The notes beneath the pieces were generated by a model. That model saw nothing but the letters and a program-made list of their open reading frames with translations. It had not been told where the DNA came from and did not search any database. The translations under genes were made by a program, and so were the position numbers. A stretch of DNA of 64,000 nucleotides from Streptomyces fradiae (lineage in GTDB: Bacteria > Actinomycetota > Actinomycetes > Streptomycetales > Streptomycetaceae): positions 1,674,001 to 1,738,000 of the forward strand of contig NZ_CP065958.1 in assembly GCF_041270065.1 (NCBI RefSeq), read 5' to 3'. Below are positions 1 to 10,659 of the stretch, one piece after another. The first letter of the stretch is position 1; every line of letters starts with the position of its first letter.

Positions 1-2112
1 GCCCTCGGCGGGCAGGTCGCGGATCGCGAAGCCGATGGCGCAGAGGATGACGCCCTGGAAGGCCGTGATGACGCCGAGGACGATCACCTTGGACATCAGG
101 TACGCCGAACGGGACAGGCCGGTGGCGCGCTCCCGCTCGTAGATGACCCGTTCCTTGATCAGCTCGCGGACCGAGTTCGCGGCGCCGGAGAAGCACATGC
201 CGACCGCGAGGATCAGCATGATGATGCCGGCGTCGCCGTTGAACCGGGACGGCGGCTTGGGCGGGGCCAGGCCGAAGTCGGCGGGGATGACCACGGAGAC
301 CGAGCCGATGACGGCCGGCAGGATCACCATGAGGGCGAGGAAGCCCTTGTCGGAGACGATCACCGAGACATAGCGGCGGATCAGCGTCCACAGCTGTGAG
401 CCCCAGCCCTGCGGCTTGGGCGGCTTGGTCATCGCCTGCTGCGCCTGCTGCGGCATCTGCACCGGCTGGGCGGCGACGGCGTCGATCTCGGCCGCGTACA
501 TCTGGTAGTGCTGCGAGCCCTTCCAGCGGCCCGCCCAGTCGTAGTCTCGGTAGTTCTCGAACGCGGAGAAGACATCGGCCCAGGTGGAGTAACCGAAGAA
601 GTTCAGCGCCTCGTCCGGCGGACCGAAGTAGGCCACCGAGCCGCCGGGCGCCATCACGAGCAGCTTGTCGCACAGGGCGAGCTCGGCCACCGAGTGGGTG
701 ACCACGAGCACCGTGCGGCCGTCGTCGGCGAGGCCGCGAAGCAGCTGCATGACGTCGCGGTCCATGCCCGGGTCGAGGCCGGAGGTCGGCTCGTCCAGGA
801 AGATCAGCGACGGCTTGGTGAGGAGCTCCAGGGCGACGGACACGCGCTTGCGCTGGCCACCGGAGAGGGAGGTGACCTTCTTCTCGCGGTGGATGTCGAG
901 CTTGAGCTCGCGCAGCACCTCGTCGATCCGGGCCTCGCGCTCGGCCTCGGCGGTGTCGCCGGGGAAGCGGAGCTTGGCCGCGTACTTGAGCGCCTTCTGG
1001 ACGGTCAGCTCCTTGTGCAGGATGTCGTCCTGCGGGACCAGACCGATGCGCTGGCGCAGCTCGGCGAACTGCTTGTACAGGCTGCGGTTGTCGTAGAGGA
1101 CGTCACCCTGGTCAGCGGGCCGGTAGCCGGTGAGCGCCTTGAGGAGGGTCGACTTGCCGGAGCCGGAGGGGCCGATGACGCCGATGAGCGACTTCTCCGG
1201 GACGCCGAAGGTGACGTCCTTGAGGATCTGCTTGCCGCCGTCGACGGTCACCGTGAGGTGACGGGCCGAGAAGGAGACGTCGCCGGTGTCGACGAACTCC
1301 TCGAGCTGGTTGCCGACGATCCGGAAGGTCGAGTGACCGACGCCGACGACGTCGTTGGGGCCGATGAGGACGGAGCCGCCCTTGGCGATCGGCTGACCGT
1401 TGACGTACGTGCCGTTGTGCGAGCCGAGGTCGCGGATCTCGAAGCGGCCGTCCGGCAGCGCGTGGAACGTGGCGTGCTGGCGGGACACCTGGAGGTCGGA
1501 GACGACCAGGTCGTTCTCCAGCGCACGACCGATGCTCATCTCCCTGCCGAGGTTCAGCTGGTAGAAGGTCGTGGGGTTGCGGTGGTCGCCGCCGTGCGCC
1601 GGCGCGCCGCCCTGCGGGTACCCGCCCTGCTGGGCCGGCGGCTGCTGGTGCGGGACCTTATGCGGCGCGGCCTGGCCCTGGTGCTGCTGCGCCGGCTGCT
1701 GGTGCTGTGGCGGAGCCTGGTGGGTGACCTCCTGATGCACGCCCTGGTGGGCGGGCTGCTGCACCTGCGGCGCCTGCTGGTACGGCACCTGCTGCTGCAT
1801 TTGCTGCTGGGCCGGCGCGCCGGTGGCGGCCAGGTTCAGCCGCGGGCCGTCGGTGGCGTTGCCGAGGTGGACGGCCGAGCCGGGGCCGATCTCCACCTGG
1901 TGGATCCGCTGCCCCTGCACGAAGGTGCCGTTGGTGGAGCCGTGGTCCTCGATGACCCAACTCCGGCCGCCCCAGCTGATGGTGGCGTGTCGCCACGAGA
2001 CCCTGGCGTCGTCGATCACCAGGTCGCCCTGGGGATCGCGGCCCAGGGTGTACGACCTGGACGGATCGAGGGTCCAGGTCCTTCCATTCAATTCCAGTAC
2101 GAGTTCTGGCAC
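1..2112 (-). CDS. FHA-domain ABC transporter, ATPase plus ABC-2 permease (C-terminus outside window)
   Basis: Membrane exporter joining two phosphothreonine-reading FHA domains to an ABC ATPase and an ABC-2-type permease. The first FHA domain spans about residues 10-85 (GRDPQGD, then DHGSTNGT). A Gln/Pro/His-rich linker follows, then a second FHA domain at about 180-265 (GRALENDL, DLGSHNGT). The ATPase has Walker A GPSGSGKST near residue 315, signature LSGGQ near 412 and Walker B LIFLDEPTSGLD near 437. The permease begins near residue 575 and is cut by the window edge. The GTG at 2112 gives the usual N-terminus MPELVLELNGRTW. Fusing FHA domains to a transporter suggests gating by Ser/Thr kinases (family knowledge). 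The substrate cannot be read from the sequence. The gene is divergent from serB. Confidence 0.93.
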   Translation of the reverse strand, partial: MPELVLELNGRTWTLDPSRSYTLGRDPQGDLVIDDARVSWRHATISWGGRSWVIEDHGSTNGTFVQGQRIHQVEIGPGSAVHLGNATDGPRLNLAATGAPAQQQMQQQVPYQQAPQVQQPAHQGVHQEVTHQAPPQHQQPAQQHQGQAAPHKVPHQQPPAQQGGYPQGGAPAHGGDHRNPTTFYQLNLGREMSIGRALENDLVVSDLQVSRQHATFHALPDGRFEIRDLGSHNGTYVNGQPIAKGGSVLIGPNDVVGVGHSTFRIVGNQLEEFVDTGDVSFSARHLTVTVDGGKQILKDVTFGVPEKSLIGVIGPSGSGKSTLLKALTGYRPADQGDVLYDNRSLYKQFAELRQRIGLVPQDDILHKELTVQKALKYAAKLRFPGDTAEAEREARIDEVLRELKLDIHREKKVTSLSGGQRKRVSVALELLTKPSLIFLDEPTSGLDPGMDRDVMQLLRGLADDGRTVLVVTHSVAELALCDKLLVMAPGGSVAYFGPPDEALNFFGYSTWADVFSAFENYRDYDWAGRWKGSQHYQMYAAEIDAVAAQPVQMPQQAQQAMTKPPKPQGWGSQLWTLIRRYVSVIVSDKGFLALMVILPAVIGSVSVVIPADFGLAPPKPPSRFNGDAGIIMLILAVGMCFSGAANSVRELIKERVIYERERATGLSRSAYLMSKVIVLGVITAFQGVILCAIGFAIRDLPAEG

Positions 2113-2380
2113 TCCATGCCCCACTACTTGTCCCCCGATGCACCCCCGTCTTCGGGAGCCCAGGGATGGTGAACATCCGGGGGAACTATTTCAGGCCCCG
2201 GCCCGTATCCGAAAGTCGGGCCGCGTGAAGAGCTTGCGCATGAGCCCGAGATCACCGGTCGCGGGGTCGTCCGACGCGGATCACCCGGCGCAGCCGGACG
2301 CAAGCCCGCGGCCACCCGGGTGTCCGGCAGGCGGGACGGGGGGTCTGGTGGCACCGGGTGCCCGATACGGTGGACGTACC

Positions 2381-3643
2381 ATGAGCGCATCGCAGACCCC
2401 AGACGCTTCCGCCTCGGCCGTTCCCGCCCCGGGCGTTCCCGCCTCGGACGTGCCGACTCTCCTCGTCAAGATCTTCGGGAAGGACCGTCCCGGGATCACC
2501 GCCGGACTCTTCGACACCCTCGCCGCCTACTCCGTCGACGTCGTGGACATCGAGCAGGTGGTGTCCCGCGGCCGGCTCGTGCTGTGCGCGCTGGTCACCG
2601 AGCCGACCGTCGCCACGCAGGGCGAGCTGCGGGCGACCGTGCACAGCTGGGCCGAGTCCCTGAAGCTGCAGGCCGAGATCATCTCGGGCACCGGTGACAA
2701 CCGTCCGCGCGGCGAGGGCCGCTCGCACGTCACCGTGCTCGGGCACCCGCTGACCGCCGAGCAGACGGCGGCCATAGCGGCCAGGATCGCGGAGACCGGC
2801 GGCAACATCGACCGGATCTTCCGCCTCGCCAAGTACCCGGTGACGGCGGTCGAGTTCGCCGTCTCCGGCTGCGGCACCGAGGAGCTGCGGACCGCGCTCG
2901 CGACCGAGGCGCACTCGATCGGCGTGGACGTGGCCGTGGTGTCCGCCGGGCTGCACCGCCGGGCGCAGCGGCTCGTCGTGATGGACGTCGACTCGACGCT
3001 GATCCAGGACGAGGTCATCGAGCTGTTCGCGGCGCACGCCGGCTGCGAGGACGAGGTCGCCGAGGTGACGGCGGCCGCGATGCGCGGCGAGCTGGACTTC
3101 GAGCAGTCGCTGCACGCGAGGGTGAAGCTGCTCGCGGGTCTGGACGCGTCCGTGGTGGACAAGGTGCGGTCCGAGGTGCGGATGACGCCCGGCGCCCGCA
3201 CCCTGATCCGTACGCTCAAGCGGCTCGGCTACCAGGTGGGTGTGGTGTCCGGCGGCTTCACGCAGGTCACGGACGACCTGAAGGAGCGGCTCGGTCTGGA
3301 CTTCGCCCAGGCGAACACCCTGGAGATCGTCGACGGGAAGCTGACCGGCCGGGTCACCGGGGAGATCGTCGACCGGGCGGGCAAGGCGCGGCTGCTGCGC
3401 CGCTTCGCCGCGGAGGCTGGGGTGCCGCTGGCGCAGACGGTGGCGATCGGCGACGGCGCGAACGACCTGGACATGCTGAACGCGGCTGGTCTGGGCGTGG
3501 CGTTCAACGCGAAGCCGGTGGTGCGGCGGGCCGCGCACACCGCGGTGAACGTGCCCTTCCTGGACACCGTGCTCTATCTCCTCGGCATCACGCGCGAGGA
3601 GGTCGAGGCGGCGGACGACGGCACCGAGGACCTGCCGCACTGA
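2381..3643 (+). CDS. serB: Phosphoserine phosphatase SerB with N-terminal ACT domain
   Basis: Last step of serine synthesis: hydrolyses O-phospho-L-serine to serine, in the cytosol. The 420-residue product has an N-terminal ACT domain at about residues 25-100 (VKIFGKDRPGITAG), probably for amino-acid sensing. The HAD phosphatase domain has motif I DVDSTLIQD with nucleophile and acid Asp202 and Asp204, motif II VVSGGFTQV, and motif III/IV GDGANDLDML. The ATG at 2381 opens a Ser/Ala/Pro-rich tail before the ACT domain; an in-frame extension upstream has no coding character. The 268-bp gap to the divergent FHA-ABC gene must hold both promoters. A strong hairpin follows the stop. Confidence 0.95.
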   Translation: MSASQTPDASASAVPAPGVPASDVPTLLVKIFGKDRPGITAGLFDTLAAYSVDVVDIEQVVSRGRLVLCALVTEPTVATQGELRATVHSWAESLKLQAEIISGTGDNRPRGEGRSHVTVLGHPLTAEQTAAIAARIAETGGNIDRIFRLAKYPVTAVEFAVSGCGTEELRTALATEAHSIGVDVAVVSAGLHRRAQRLVVMDVDSTLIQDEVIELFAAHAGCEDEVAEVTAAAMRGELDFEQSLHARVKLLAGLDASVVDKVRSEVRMTPGARTLIRTLKRLGYQVGVVSGGFTQVTDDLKERLGLDFAQANTLEIVDGKLTGRVTGEIVDRAGKARLLRRFAAEAGVPLAQTVAIGDGANDLDMLNAAGLGVAFNAKPVVRRAAHTAVNVPFLDTVLYLLGITREEVEAADDGTEDLPH

Positions 3644-3674
3644 TCTCCGTACGCGGAACTTCTGTCCGTACGTG

Positions 3675-3710
3675 AAGGGGCCCGGGCGTCGCAGGACGGC
3701 CGGGCCCCTT
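3675..3710. terminator. Bidirectional hairpin between convergent serB and sixA
   Basis: Inverted repeat with arms AAGGGGCCCGG and CCGGGCCCCTT around a short centre, lying between the stop codons of two convergent genes. A weaker GTACG/CGTAC pair extends the stem outward. Position and symmetry suit a shared terminator. Confidence 0.75.
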
Positions 3711-3720
3711 CGCGTACGAC

Positions 3721-4242
3721 TCAGTCGTGCGGGGTCCAGAACTCGACCAGGGTGCCCGCCATGCCGTGCTCGACCGACTTCCAGGAGCCGTTGAAGCTGA
3801 CGACGGCGAACGCGGAGGTCGGGAAGCCGGTGCGGTTCATCCGGGCCAGCGCGTCGCCCTCCGACGCTCCGGAGAGGGCGTCGGCGAGTGCGTGCATCCC
3901 CGGGTTGTGGCCGATGAGCAGCAGGTTGTCGACGGTTTCGGGGGTCTCGTTGACCACGGCGAGGAGCTCGCCGAGGGAGGCCTCGTACAGCCGGTCCTCG
4001 TACACCGTCTTCGGGCGCTCGGGGAGCTCGTGCACGGCGAGCTTCCAGGTCTCCCGGGTGCGCACGGCGGTCGAGCAGAGGGCGAGGTCGAAGCCGATGC
4101 CGGTGTCGGCGAGCCTGCGGCCCGCGACGGGGGCGTCGGTGCGGCCGCGCTCGGCGAGCGGGCGCTCGTGGTCGGAGGTCTGGGGCCAGTCCGCCTTGGC
4201 GTGTCGGAGCAGCACGATCCTGCGGGGTGTGTCGACGCTCAT
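3721..4242 (-). CDS. sixA: SixA-type phosphohistidine phosphatase (histidine phosphatase superfamily)
   Basis: Cytosolic histidine-phosphatase-fold protein of 173 residues. The N-terminal LLRHAKAD motif carries the catalytic His; RHA rather than RHG is characteristic of the SixA branch. The second catalytic His is in LLIGHNPGMH, with an STAVRTRET segment between. SixA removes phosphate from phosphohistidine proteins in E. coli; the target here is unknown. Start is the ATG at 4242 (MSVDTPRR); the open frame upstream is non-conserved. It lies 35 bp downstream of a small membrane-protein gene on the same strand, so the two are probably cotranscribed. Confidence 0.88.
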   Translation of the reverse strand: MSVDTPRRIVLLRHAKADWPQTSDHERPLAERGRTDAPVAGRRLADTGIGFDLALCSTAVRTRETWKLAVHELPERPKTVYEDRLYEASLGELLAVVNETPETVDNLLLIGHNPGMHALADALSGASEGDALARMNRTGFPTSAFAVVSFNGSWKSVEHGMAGTLVEFWTPHD

Positions 4243-4277
4243 GCTGGACAGCTTCGCACGAAACCGCCCGGGTTGAC

Positions 4278-4481
4278 TCAGAGAGAGAGCGTTTGCTGCA
4301 GCTGCTCCAGGATGTGCGCGATGCCGGGGTCGCGGCCGACCGCCTGGGCCTCCCCCGGGCCCGCTATCAGCAGGAAGAGGGCGACGAACGCGGCCACCGG
4401 GAGGGCGAGTGCCCACCAGGGCAGCCGGGTGTCGACGCCGGCCTGCCGGGTCCGGACACCGGTGGGGGTTCGCGCCGTCAT
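4278..4481 (-). CDS. Small single-pass membrane protein, unknown function
   Basis: A 67-residue product: a basic, Thr-rich N-terminus (MTARTPTGVRTRQ), one hydrophobic segment (LPWWALALPVAAFVALFLLI), and a short polar tail ending in HILEQLQQTLSL. The ATG at 4481 is preceded by a good GGAGG site, which favours it over the in-frame start at 4529. It lies just upstream of sixA on the same strand. I recognise no domain; the tail may be a short helix on the outside of the membrane. Confidence 0.7.
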   Translation of the reverse strand: MTARTPTGVRTRQAGVDTRLPWWALALPVAAFVALFLLIAGPGEAQAVGRDPGIAHILEQLQQTLSL

Positions 4482-4577
4482 GGCCGCCTCCGTGGGATGG
4501 GCTCCTCGCGTTTTCCGCGATGACACCAACGTACGGAGCGGACGGCCTCCGGCCCATCAGGTGATCCACCCACTTGA

Positions 4578-4634
4578 CCCTGACACCTGCCCCCTAGGGG
4601 ATGCGGGGGTTGTCCCCACCCCTGGGTGTCAGGG
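4578..4634 (-). terminator. Hairpin at the end of the MFS transporter operon
   Basis: Outer arms CCCTGACACC (4578-4587) and GGTGTCAGGG (4625-4634) enclose further C-run/G-run pairing. The stem overlaps the stop codon of the 38-residue gene reading leftward, as expected for an operon-end terminator. Confidence 0.6.
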
Positions 4635-4745
4635 CGAGGCGAAGGTCGCGATGACGGCGATGATCGCCGTGATGCCGAGCATGGCGCCGAGGATGACGAG
4701 GAGCGCCTTCTGGCCGTTGGGGGGATTCGGTTCGAGTACGGGCAT
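4629..4745 (-). CDS. SGM_5486-family transporter-associated microprotein (38 aa)
   Basis: A very short gene. The 38-residue product has a Pro/Asn-rich start (MPVLEPNPPNGQKA) and one transmembrane segment (LLVILGAMLGITAIIAVIA). It lies 17 bp downstream of the CynX/NimT-family transporter on the same strand, which matches a family I recall as 'SGM_5486 family transporter-associated protein'. It may be a membrane accessory subunit of that exporter; this is inferred from position only. A hairpin overlapping its stop closes the operon. Confidence 0.75.
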   Translation of the reverse strand: MPVLEPNPPNGQKALLVILGAMLGITAIIAVIATFASP

Positions 4746-4762
4746 GCCCTCAGTCTCGCATC

Positions 4763-6121
4763 TCAGCATTCGTCCTCGACGATGCGGTCCCGGCCGGCGA
4801 GGACGCCCACGATCATCTGGGGGACCATCAGGCCGCCCATGAGGGCGACGGGCAGGCCCCAGCCGCCGCTGTGCTGGTAGAGGACGCCGACGACGAGCGG
4901 GCCGGGGATGGAGATGAGGTAGCCGACGCTCTGTGCGAAGGCGGACAGCTTCACGACGCCGGCGCCGGTGCGCGAGCGCATGCCGATCATGGTGAGGGCG
5001 AGCGGGAAGGAGCAGTTGGAGACGCCGAGGAGGACCGCCCAGAGCCAGGCGCCGCCGGCCGGCGCGAGATAGAGACCGGTGTAGCCGGCGAGGCCGCACA
5101 GGCCGAGGCCGACGACGATGGGGCCCTGGTGGCGCAGCCGGGAGGCGAGGCGGGGGATGACGAAGGCGAGCGGCACGCCCATGACCATGGTGACGGCGAG
5201 GAGCACGCCCGCGGTGGAGGCGGGGACGCCGGCGTCGCGGAAGATCTGCGGCATCCAGCCCATGGTGATGTACGCGCCGGTGGCCTGGAGGCCGAAGAAG
5301 GCGGCGAGGGCCCAGGCGGTGCGGCTGCGGGCGACCCGCGGGGTGGCCGGGATCCCGACGGCGGCCGCCCGGCCCGTACTGCTACCGCTACCGCTTCCGG
5401 TTCCGACTCCGCTGTAGCCGCCGAGGCCGCCGGCTCCCTGACCGGCCCCGCCCGTACCGGCCGCGCGGCCGCGGATCAGCGGGATCCAGGGCAGGACGGC
5501 GAGGGCGGCGAGGACCGCCCAGATGCCGAGGCCGAGCCGCCAGCCGCCGCCGAGGGCGCCGGTCAGCGGCACGGTCGCGGCGGCGGCCACGGAGGTGCCG
5601 AGGGCGAGGGCCATCGAGTAGAGGCCGGTCATGCTGCCGACGCGGTCCGGGAAGTACCGCTTGACCAGGACCGGCATGAGGATGTTGCTGAGCGCGATGC
5701 CCATGAGGGCGAGCGCGCTGGCGGCGAGGAAGGCCGGGGTGCTGTCGGCGAAGGAGCGCAGCAGCAGGCCGGCGGCGATCGCCGCCATGCCGGCGCAGAC
5801 CACGGCCGCGGGGCCGAAGCGGCGGGCGAGCCGCGGGGCGGCGATGCCGAAGACGGCGAAACAGAGCGGCGGCACGGAAGTGAGGACGCCGGCCACACTG
5901 CCGCTCATGTGGAGGCTCACGCTGACCTCTTCGAGGAGGGCGCCGAGGCTGGTGATCGCGGGGCGCAGGTTGAACGCGGCGAGGACGAGTCCGACGGCGA
6001 CGAGCGCGCCGACCCAGCGGGCGGGACCGGCGGGTGCGGGAGAATCAGGGACGGCGCTGCGGTGCGGCTGCTTCCTGGTGGGGGCGAGTGTCTGCGGCTC
6101 CTCTGGCATGAGACCCATCAT
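4763..6121 (-). CDS. CynX/NimT-family MFS transporter
   Basis: A 452-residue major facilitator protein with about 12 hydrophobic segments, split by a Gly/Ser-rich cytoplasmic loop near the middle (about residues 220-245). The ARRFGP segment after the second helix fits the CynX (cyanate)/NimT (2-nitroimidazole) branch. The substrate cannot be told from sequence. In-frame ATGs at 6121, 6118 and 6109 compete; the last gives MPEEPQTLAP and leaves a longer leader. A 38-residue membrane peptide follows in the operon. A GntR regulator diverges across paired palindromes, implying local repression. Confidence 0.88.
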   Translation of the reverse strand: MMGLMPEEPQTLAPTRKQPHRSAVPDSPAPAGPARWVGALVAVGLVLAAFNLRPAITSLGALLEEVSVSLHMSGSVAGVLTSVPPLCFAVFGIAAPRLARRFGPAAVVCAGMAAIAAGLLLRSFADSTPAFLAASALALMGIALSNILMPVLVKRYFPDRVGSMTGLYSMALALGTSVAAAATVPLTGALGGGWRLGLGIWAVLAALAVLPWIPLIRGRAAGTGGAGQGAGGLGGYSGVGTGSGSGSSTGRAAAVGIPATPRVARSRTAWALAAFFGLQATGAYITMGWMPQIFRDAGVPASTAGVLLAVTMVMGVPLAFVIPRLASRLRHQGPIVVGLGLCGLAGYTGLYLAPAGGAWLWAVLLGVSNCSFPLALTMIGMRSRTGAGVVKLSAFAQSVGYLISIPGPLVVGVLYQHSGGWGLPVALMGGLMVPQMIVGVLAGRDRIVEDEC

Positions 6122-6138
6122 AGAATCATGGGATGATT

Positions 6139-6175
6139 GGTTGTCCAGTTTTCAACAACCCGGTTCTGAACAACC
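6139..6175. promoter_or_regulatory. Paired palindromes, predicted GntR operators
   Basis: Two inverted repeats lie between the divergent transporter and regulator genes: GGTTGT (6139-6144) with ACAACC (6155-6160), and GGTTCTGAACAACC (6162-6175). The half-sites share GGTT/AACC, so two regulator dimers could bind side by side. Assignment to the adjacent GntR protein is inferred from position. Confidence 0.65.
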
Positions 6176-6203
6176 AGCGGGACCAACGGACGGAAGGTGT
6201 GGC

Positions 6204-6893
6204 ATGGCCCTCGGGCATCCGCGGCGCAGCGGACTCTCCGACCAGGTGATCACCCAGCTGCGGAACCAGATCACCTCGGGCGAGTGGCCGGTCGGCACCC
6301 GCATCCCGACCGAGCCCGAGCTCGTCGAACAGCTCGGGGTGGCCCGTAACACCGTGCGCGAGGCGGTCCGCGCGCTCGCCCACAACGGGCTGCTCGACAT
6401 CCGGCAGGGCTCCGGCACCTATGTGGTGGCGACCAGTGAGCTGGCCGGGGTGATGCACCGCAGGTTCGCCGGCTCCGACCCGCGTGACGTGGCCGAACTG
6501 CGCGCCACCCTGGAGTCCTCGGCGGCCCGGCTTGCCGCACAGCGCCGCACCGACCGGGACCTGGGGCAGCTGGACGCGCTGCTCGCCCGCCGCGAGGAGG
6601 CCTGGGCGGCGCGCGACGCGGAGGAGTTCGTGACCGCGGACGCGGCCTTCCACCACGCGGTCGTGGTGGCCTCGCACAACGAGGTGCTGACCGAGCTCTA
6701 CTCGGACCTGGGGCACGTGCTGCGCTCCTGGCTGCGCGAGGACGTGGGCCCGGAGCTGCGCCCGGAGAACCACATGGACCACGCGCGCCTGGTGGCGGCG
6801 ATCCACGAGGGCGACGCCGAGCGGGCGGCGACCGAGGCGGCCGGCTATCCCTTCATGTGCCTCAGGAGCCCAGAGCCGCCGGCTCGTGGGTGA
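6204..6893 (+). CDS. GntR-family transcriptional regulator with FCD domain
   Basis: A 229-residue DNA-binding regulator. The N-terminal winged helix-turn-helix (about 10-75) carries the GntR pattern: PTEPELVEQLGVARNTVREA, then the wing RQGSGTYVV. The rest is an all-helical FCD effector domain with the usual Asp/His metal-site pattern (DAAFHHAVV, then HARLVAAI). FCD proteins typically sense small organic acids. ATG 6204 has an upstream purine-rich site. It is divergent from the CynX/NimT transporter over paired palindromes, which it probably controls together with its own gene. Its last 32 bp overlap the 3' end of the convergent secreted-protein gene. Confidence 0.88.
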   Translation: MALGHPRRSGLSDQVITQLRNQITSGEWPVGTRIPTEPELVEQLGVARNTVREAVRALAHNGLLDIRQGSGTYVVATSELAGVMHRRFAGSDPRDVAELRATLESSAARLAAQRRTDRDLGQLDALLARREEAWAARDAEEFVTADAAFHHAVVVASHNEVLTELYSDLGHVLRSWLREDVGPELRPENHMDHARLVAAIHEGDAERAATEAAGYPFMCLRSPEPPARG

Positions 6894-7260
6894 TCCAGGC
6901 GGCCCGGACCTCCTTCCAGCAGCGGCCGGTCACCTGGGCGTAGTCGGCGGGGCCGACCTCGACGGGGGCGCTGTCGGTGTCCACGTCCCACCAGTGCGCG
7001 CACTCCACGTGGAGGCGGACGCGGTCGGTGCGGGGATAGGGGTTCTGGCAGTGGACGGTGACGGCCGAGCCCTGGACGAGGGTCCGGCAGGAGGCCCCGA
7101 AGTTCTCGGGATCCCCGGTCACGGGGGCGGAGTGCGCGGTGCCGTCCTCGGCGGGGGCGGGAGCGGCGCGGACCTCGGCGGCGACGGCGAGGCCGGCCAG
7201 ACCCGCGAGGAGTGCGGCGGCCGGAACGAGCGCGGGCGCCCGGAAGAGCGGCGTGCGCAT
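6862..7260 (-). CDS. Small secreted protein, unknown function
   Basis: A 132-residue product with a signal peptide at about residues 1-32 (charged start, long Ala/Leu core, cleavage near VRAAPA). The mature part is about 100 residues and contains four cysteines (in GASCRTL, VHCQNP, VECAHW and GRCWKE), consistent with two extracellular disulfides. No enzyme motif is visible. Its 3' end overlaps the convergent GntR gene by 32 bp. Probably a secreted factor of unknown role. Confidence 0.75.
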   Translation of the reverse strand: MRTPLFRAPALVPAAALLAGLAGLAVAAEVRAAPAPAEDGTAHSAPVTGDPENFGASCRTLVQGSAVTVHCQNPYPRTDRVRLHVECAHWWDVDTDSAPVEVGPADYAQVTGRCWKEVRAAWITHEPAALGS

Positions 7261-7387
7261 GTCCGTACCTCCTCCCCATGCAGTAGCCGGAATGTCACGC
7301 TCCGACCAGTCTGGGGTGAGTCGGCCGACTTTTCGACTCGAGGAGAGGACCGGGGAGAGGACCGGGGAGACGGCCCGGAAACGACGA

Positions 7388-7426
7388 GGGGCCGCGGGCC
7401 CGCCGGTCAGGCGGGCCCCCGGCCCC
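7388..7426 (-). terminator. Terminator after fabI
   Basis: A strong hairpin with inner arms GGGCCCGCC and GGCGGGCCC around GGTCA and outer arms GGGGCC/GGCCCC, immediately downstream of the fabI stop on the minus strand. Confidence 0.8.
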
Positions 7427-7441
7427 AGGTGTCACTTGGGA

Positions 7442-8218
7442 TCAGGCGCCGATCGCGTGCAGACCGCCGTCCACGTGGATGATCTCGCCGGTGGTCTTCG
7501 GGAACCAGTCGGAGAGCAGCGCGACGATGCCGCGGCCGGCCGGCTCCGGGTCCTCCAGCTTCCACTCCAGCGGGGAGCGGGAGTCCCAGACGGCGGCGAG
7601 CTCGCTGAAGCCCGGGATGGACTTCGCGGCCATGGAGCCGATCGGGCCGGCGGAGATCAGGTTGCAGCGGATGTTCCGCTCGCCCAGGTCACGCGCCATG
7701 TAGCGGTTGGTGGCCTCCAGGGCGGCCTTGGCCGGGCCCATCCAGTCGTACTGAGGCCAGGCGAACTGCGCGTCGAAGGTGAGGCCGACGACGGAACCGC
7801 CCTCGGTCATCAGCGGCAGCAGCGCCATGGTCAGGGACTTCAGGGAGAAGGCCGAGACGTGCATGGCGGTGGCGACGGACTCGAACGGCGTGTTGAGGAA
7901 GTTGCCGCCGAGGGCGTCCTGCGGGGCGAAGCCGATGGAGTGCACGATGCCGTCGAGGCGGTCGCCCAGCTGCTCGCGGACCTGGCCCTCCAGACGGGCG
8001 AGGTGCTCGTCGTTGGAGACGTCGAGCTCCAGGACCTTGACCTTGTCCGGGTGGGGCAGCTTCTTGGCGATGCGCTCGGTCAGCGTCGGCCGGGGCCAGG
8101 CGGTGAGGATGATCTCCGCGCCCTGCTCCTGGGCCAGCTTCGCGGCGTGGAAGGCGATGGAGGACTCCATCAGCACACCGGTGATGAGGATCTTCTTGCC
8201 CTCGAGGATTCCAGCCAT
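7442..8218 (-). CDS. fabI: Enoyl-[acyl-carrier-protein] reductase FabI (InhA type)
   Basis: Reduces trans-2-enoyl-ACP with NADH in the last step of each fatty-acid elongation round. The 258-residue Rossmann protein starts MAGILEGKKILITGV. It has the FabI/InhA features: a cofactor loop ITGVLMESSIAF, catalytic Tyr and Lys in the YDWMGPAKAALEA segment, and a C-terminal DGGLHAIGA. It lies 5 bp after fabG and is clearly cotranscribed, like mabA-inhA of mycobacteria. The 3' hairpin ends the operon. Confidence 0.95.
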   Translation of the reverse strand: MAGILEGKKILITGVLMESSIAFHAAKLAQEQGAEIILTAWPRPTLTERIAKKLPHPDKVKVLELDVSNDEHLARLEGQVREQLGDRLDGIVHSIGFAPQDALGGNFLNTPFESVATAMHVSAFSLKSLTMALLPLMTEGGSVVGLTFDAQFAWPQYDWMGPAKAALEATNRYMARDLGERNIRCNLISAGPIGSMAAKSIPGFSELAAVWDSRSPLEWKLEDPEPAGRGIVALLSDWFPKTTGEIIHVDGGLHAIGA

Positions 8219-8223
8219 GGTGT

Positions 8224-10655
<2,432 letters not shown>

Positions 10656-10659
<4 letters not shown>

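Noticed and set aside
508..2172. A 554-codon plus-strand frame at the left end
   Set aside because: The minus strand encodes the FHA-ABC transporter with Walker and signature motifs; the plus frame is its shadow.
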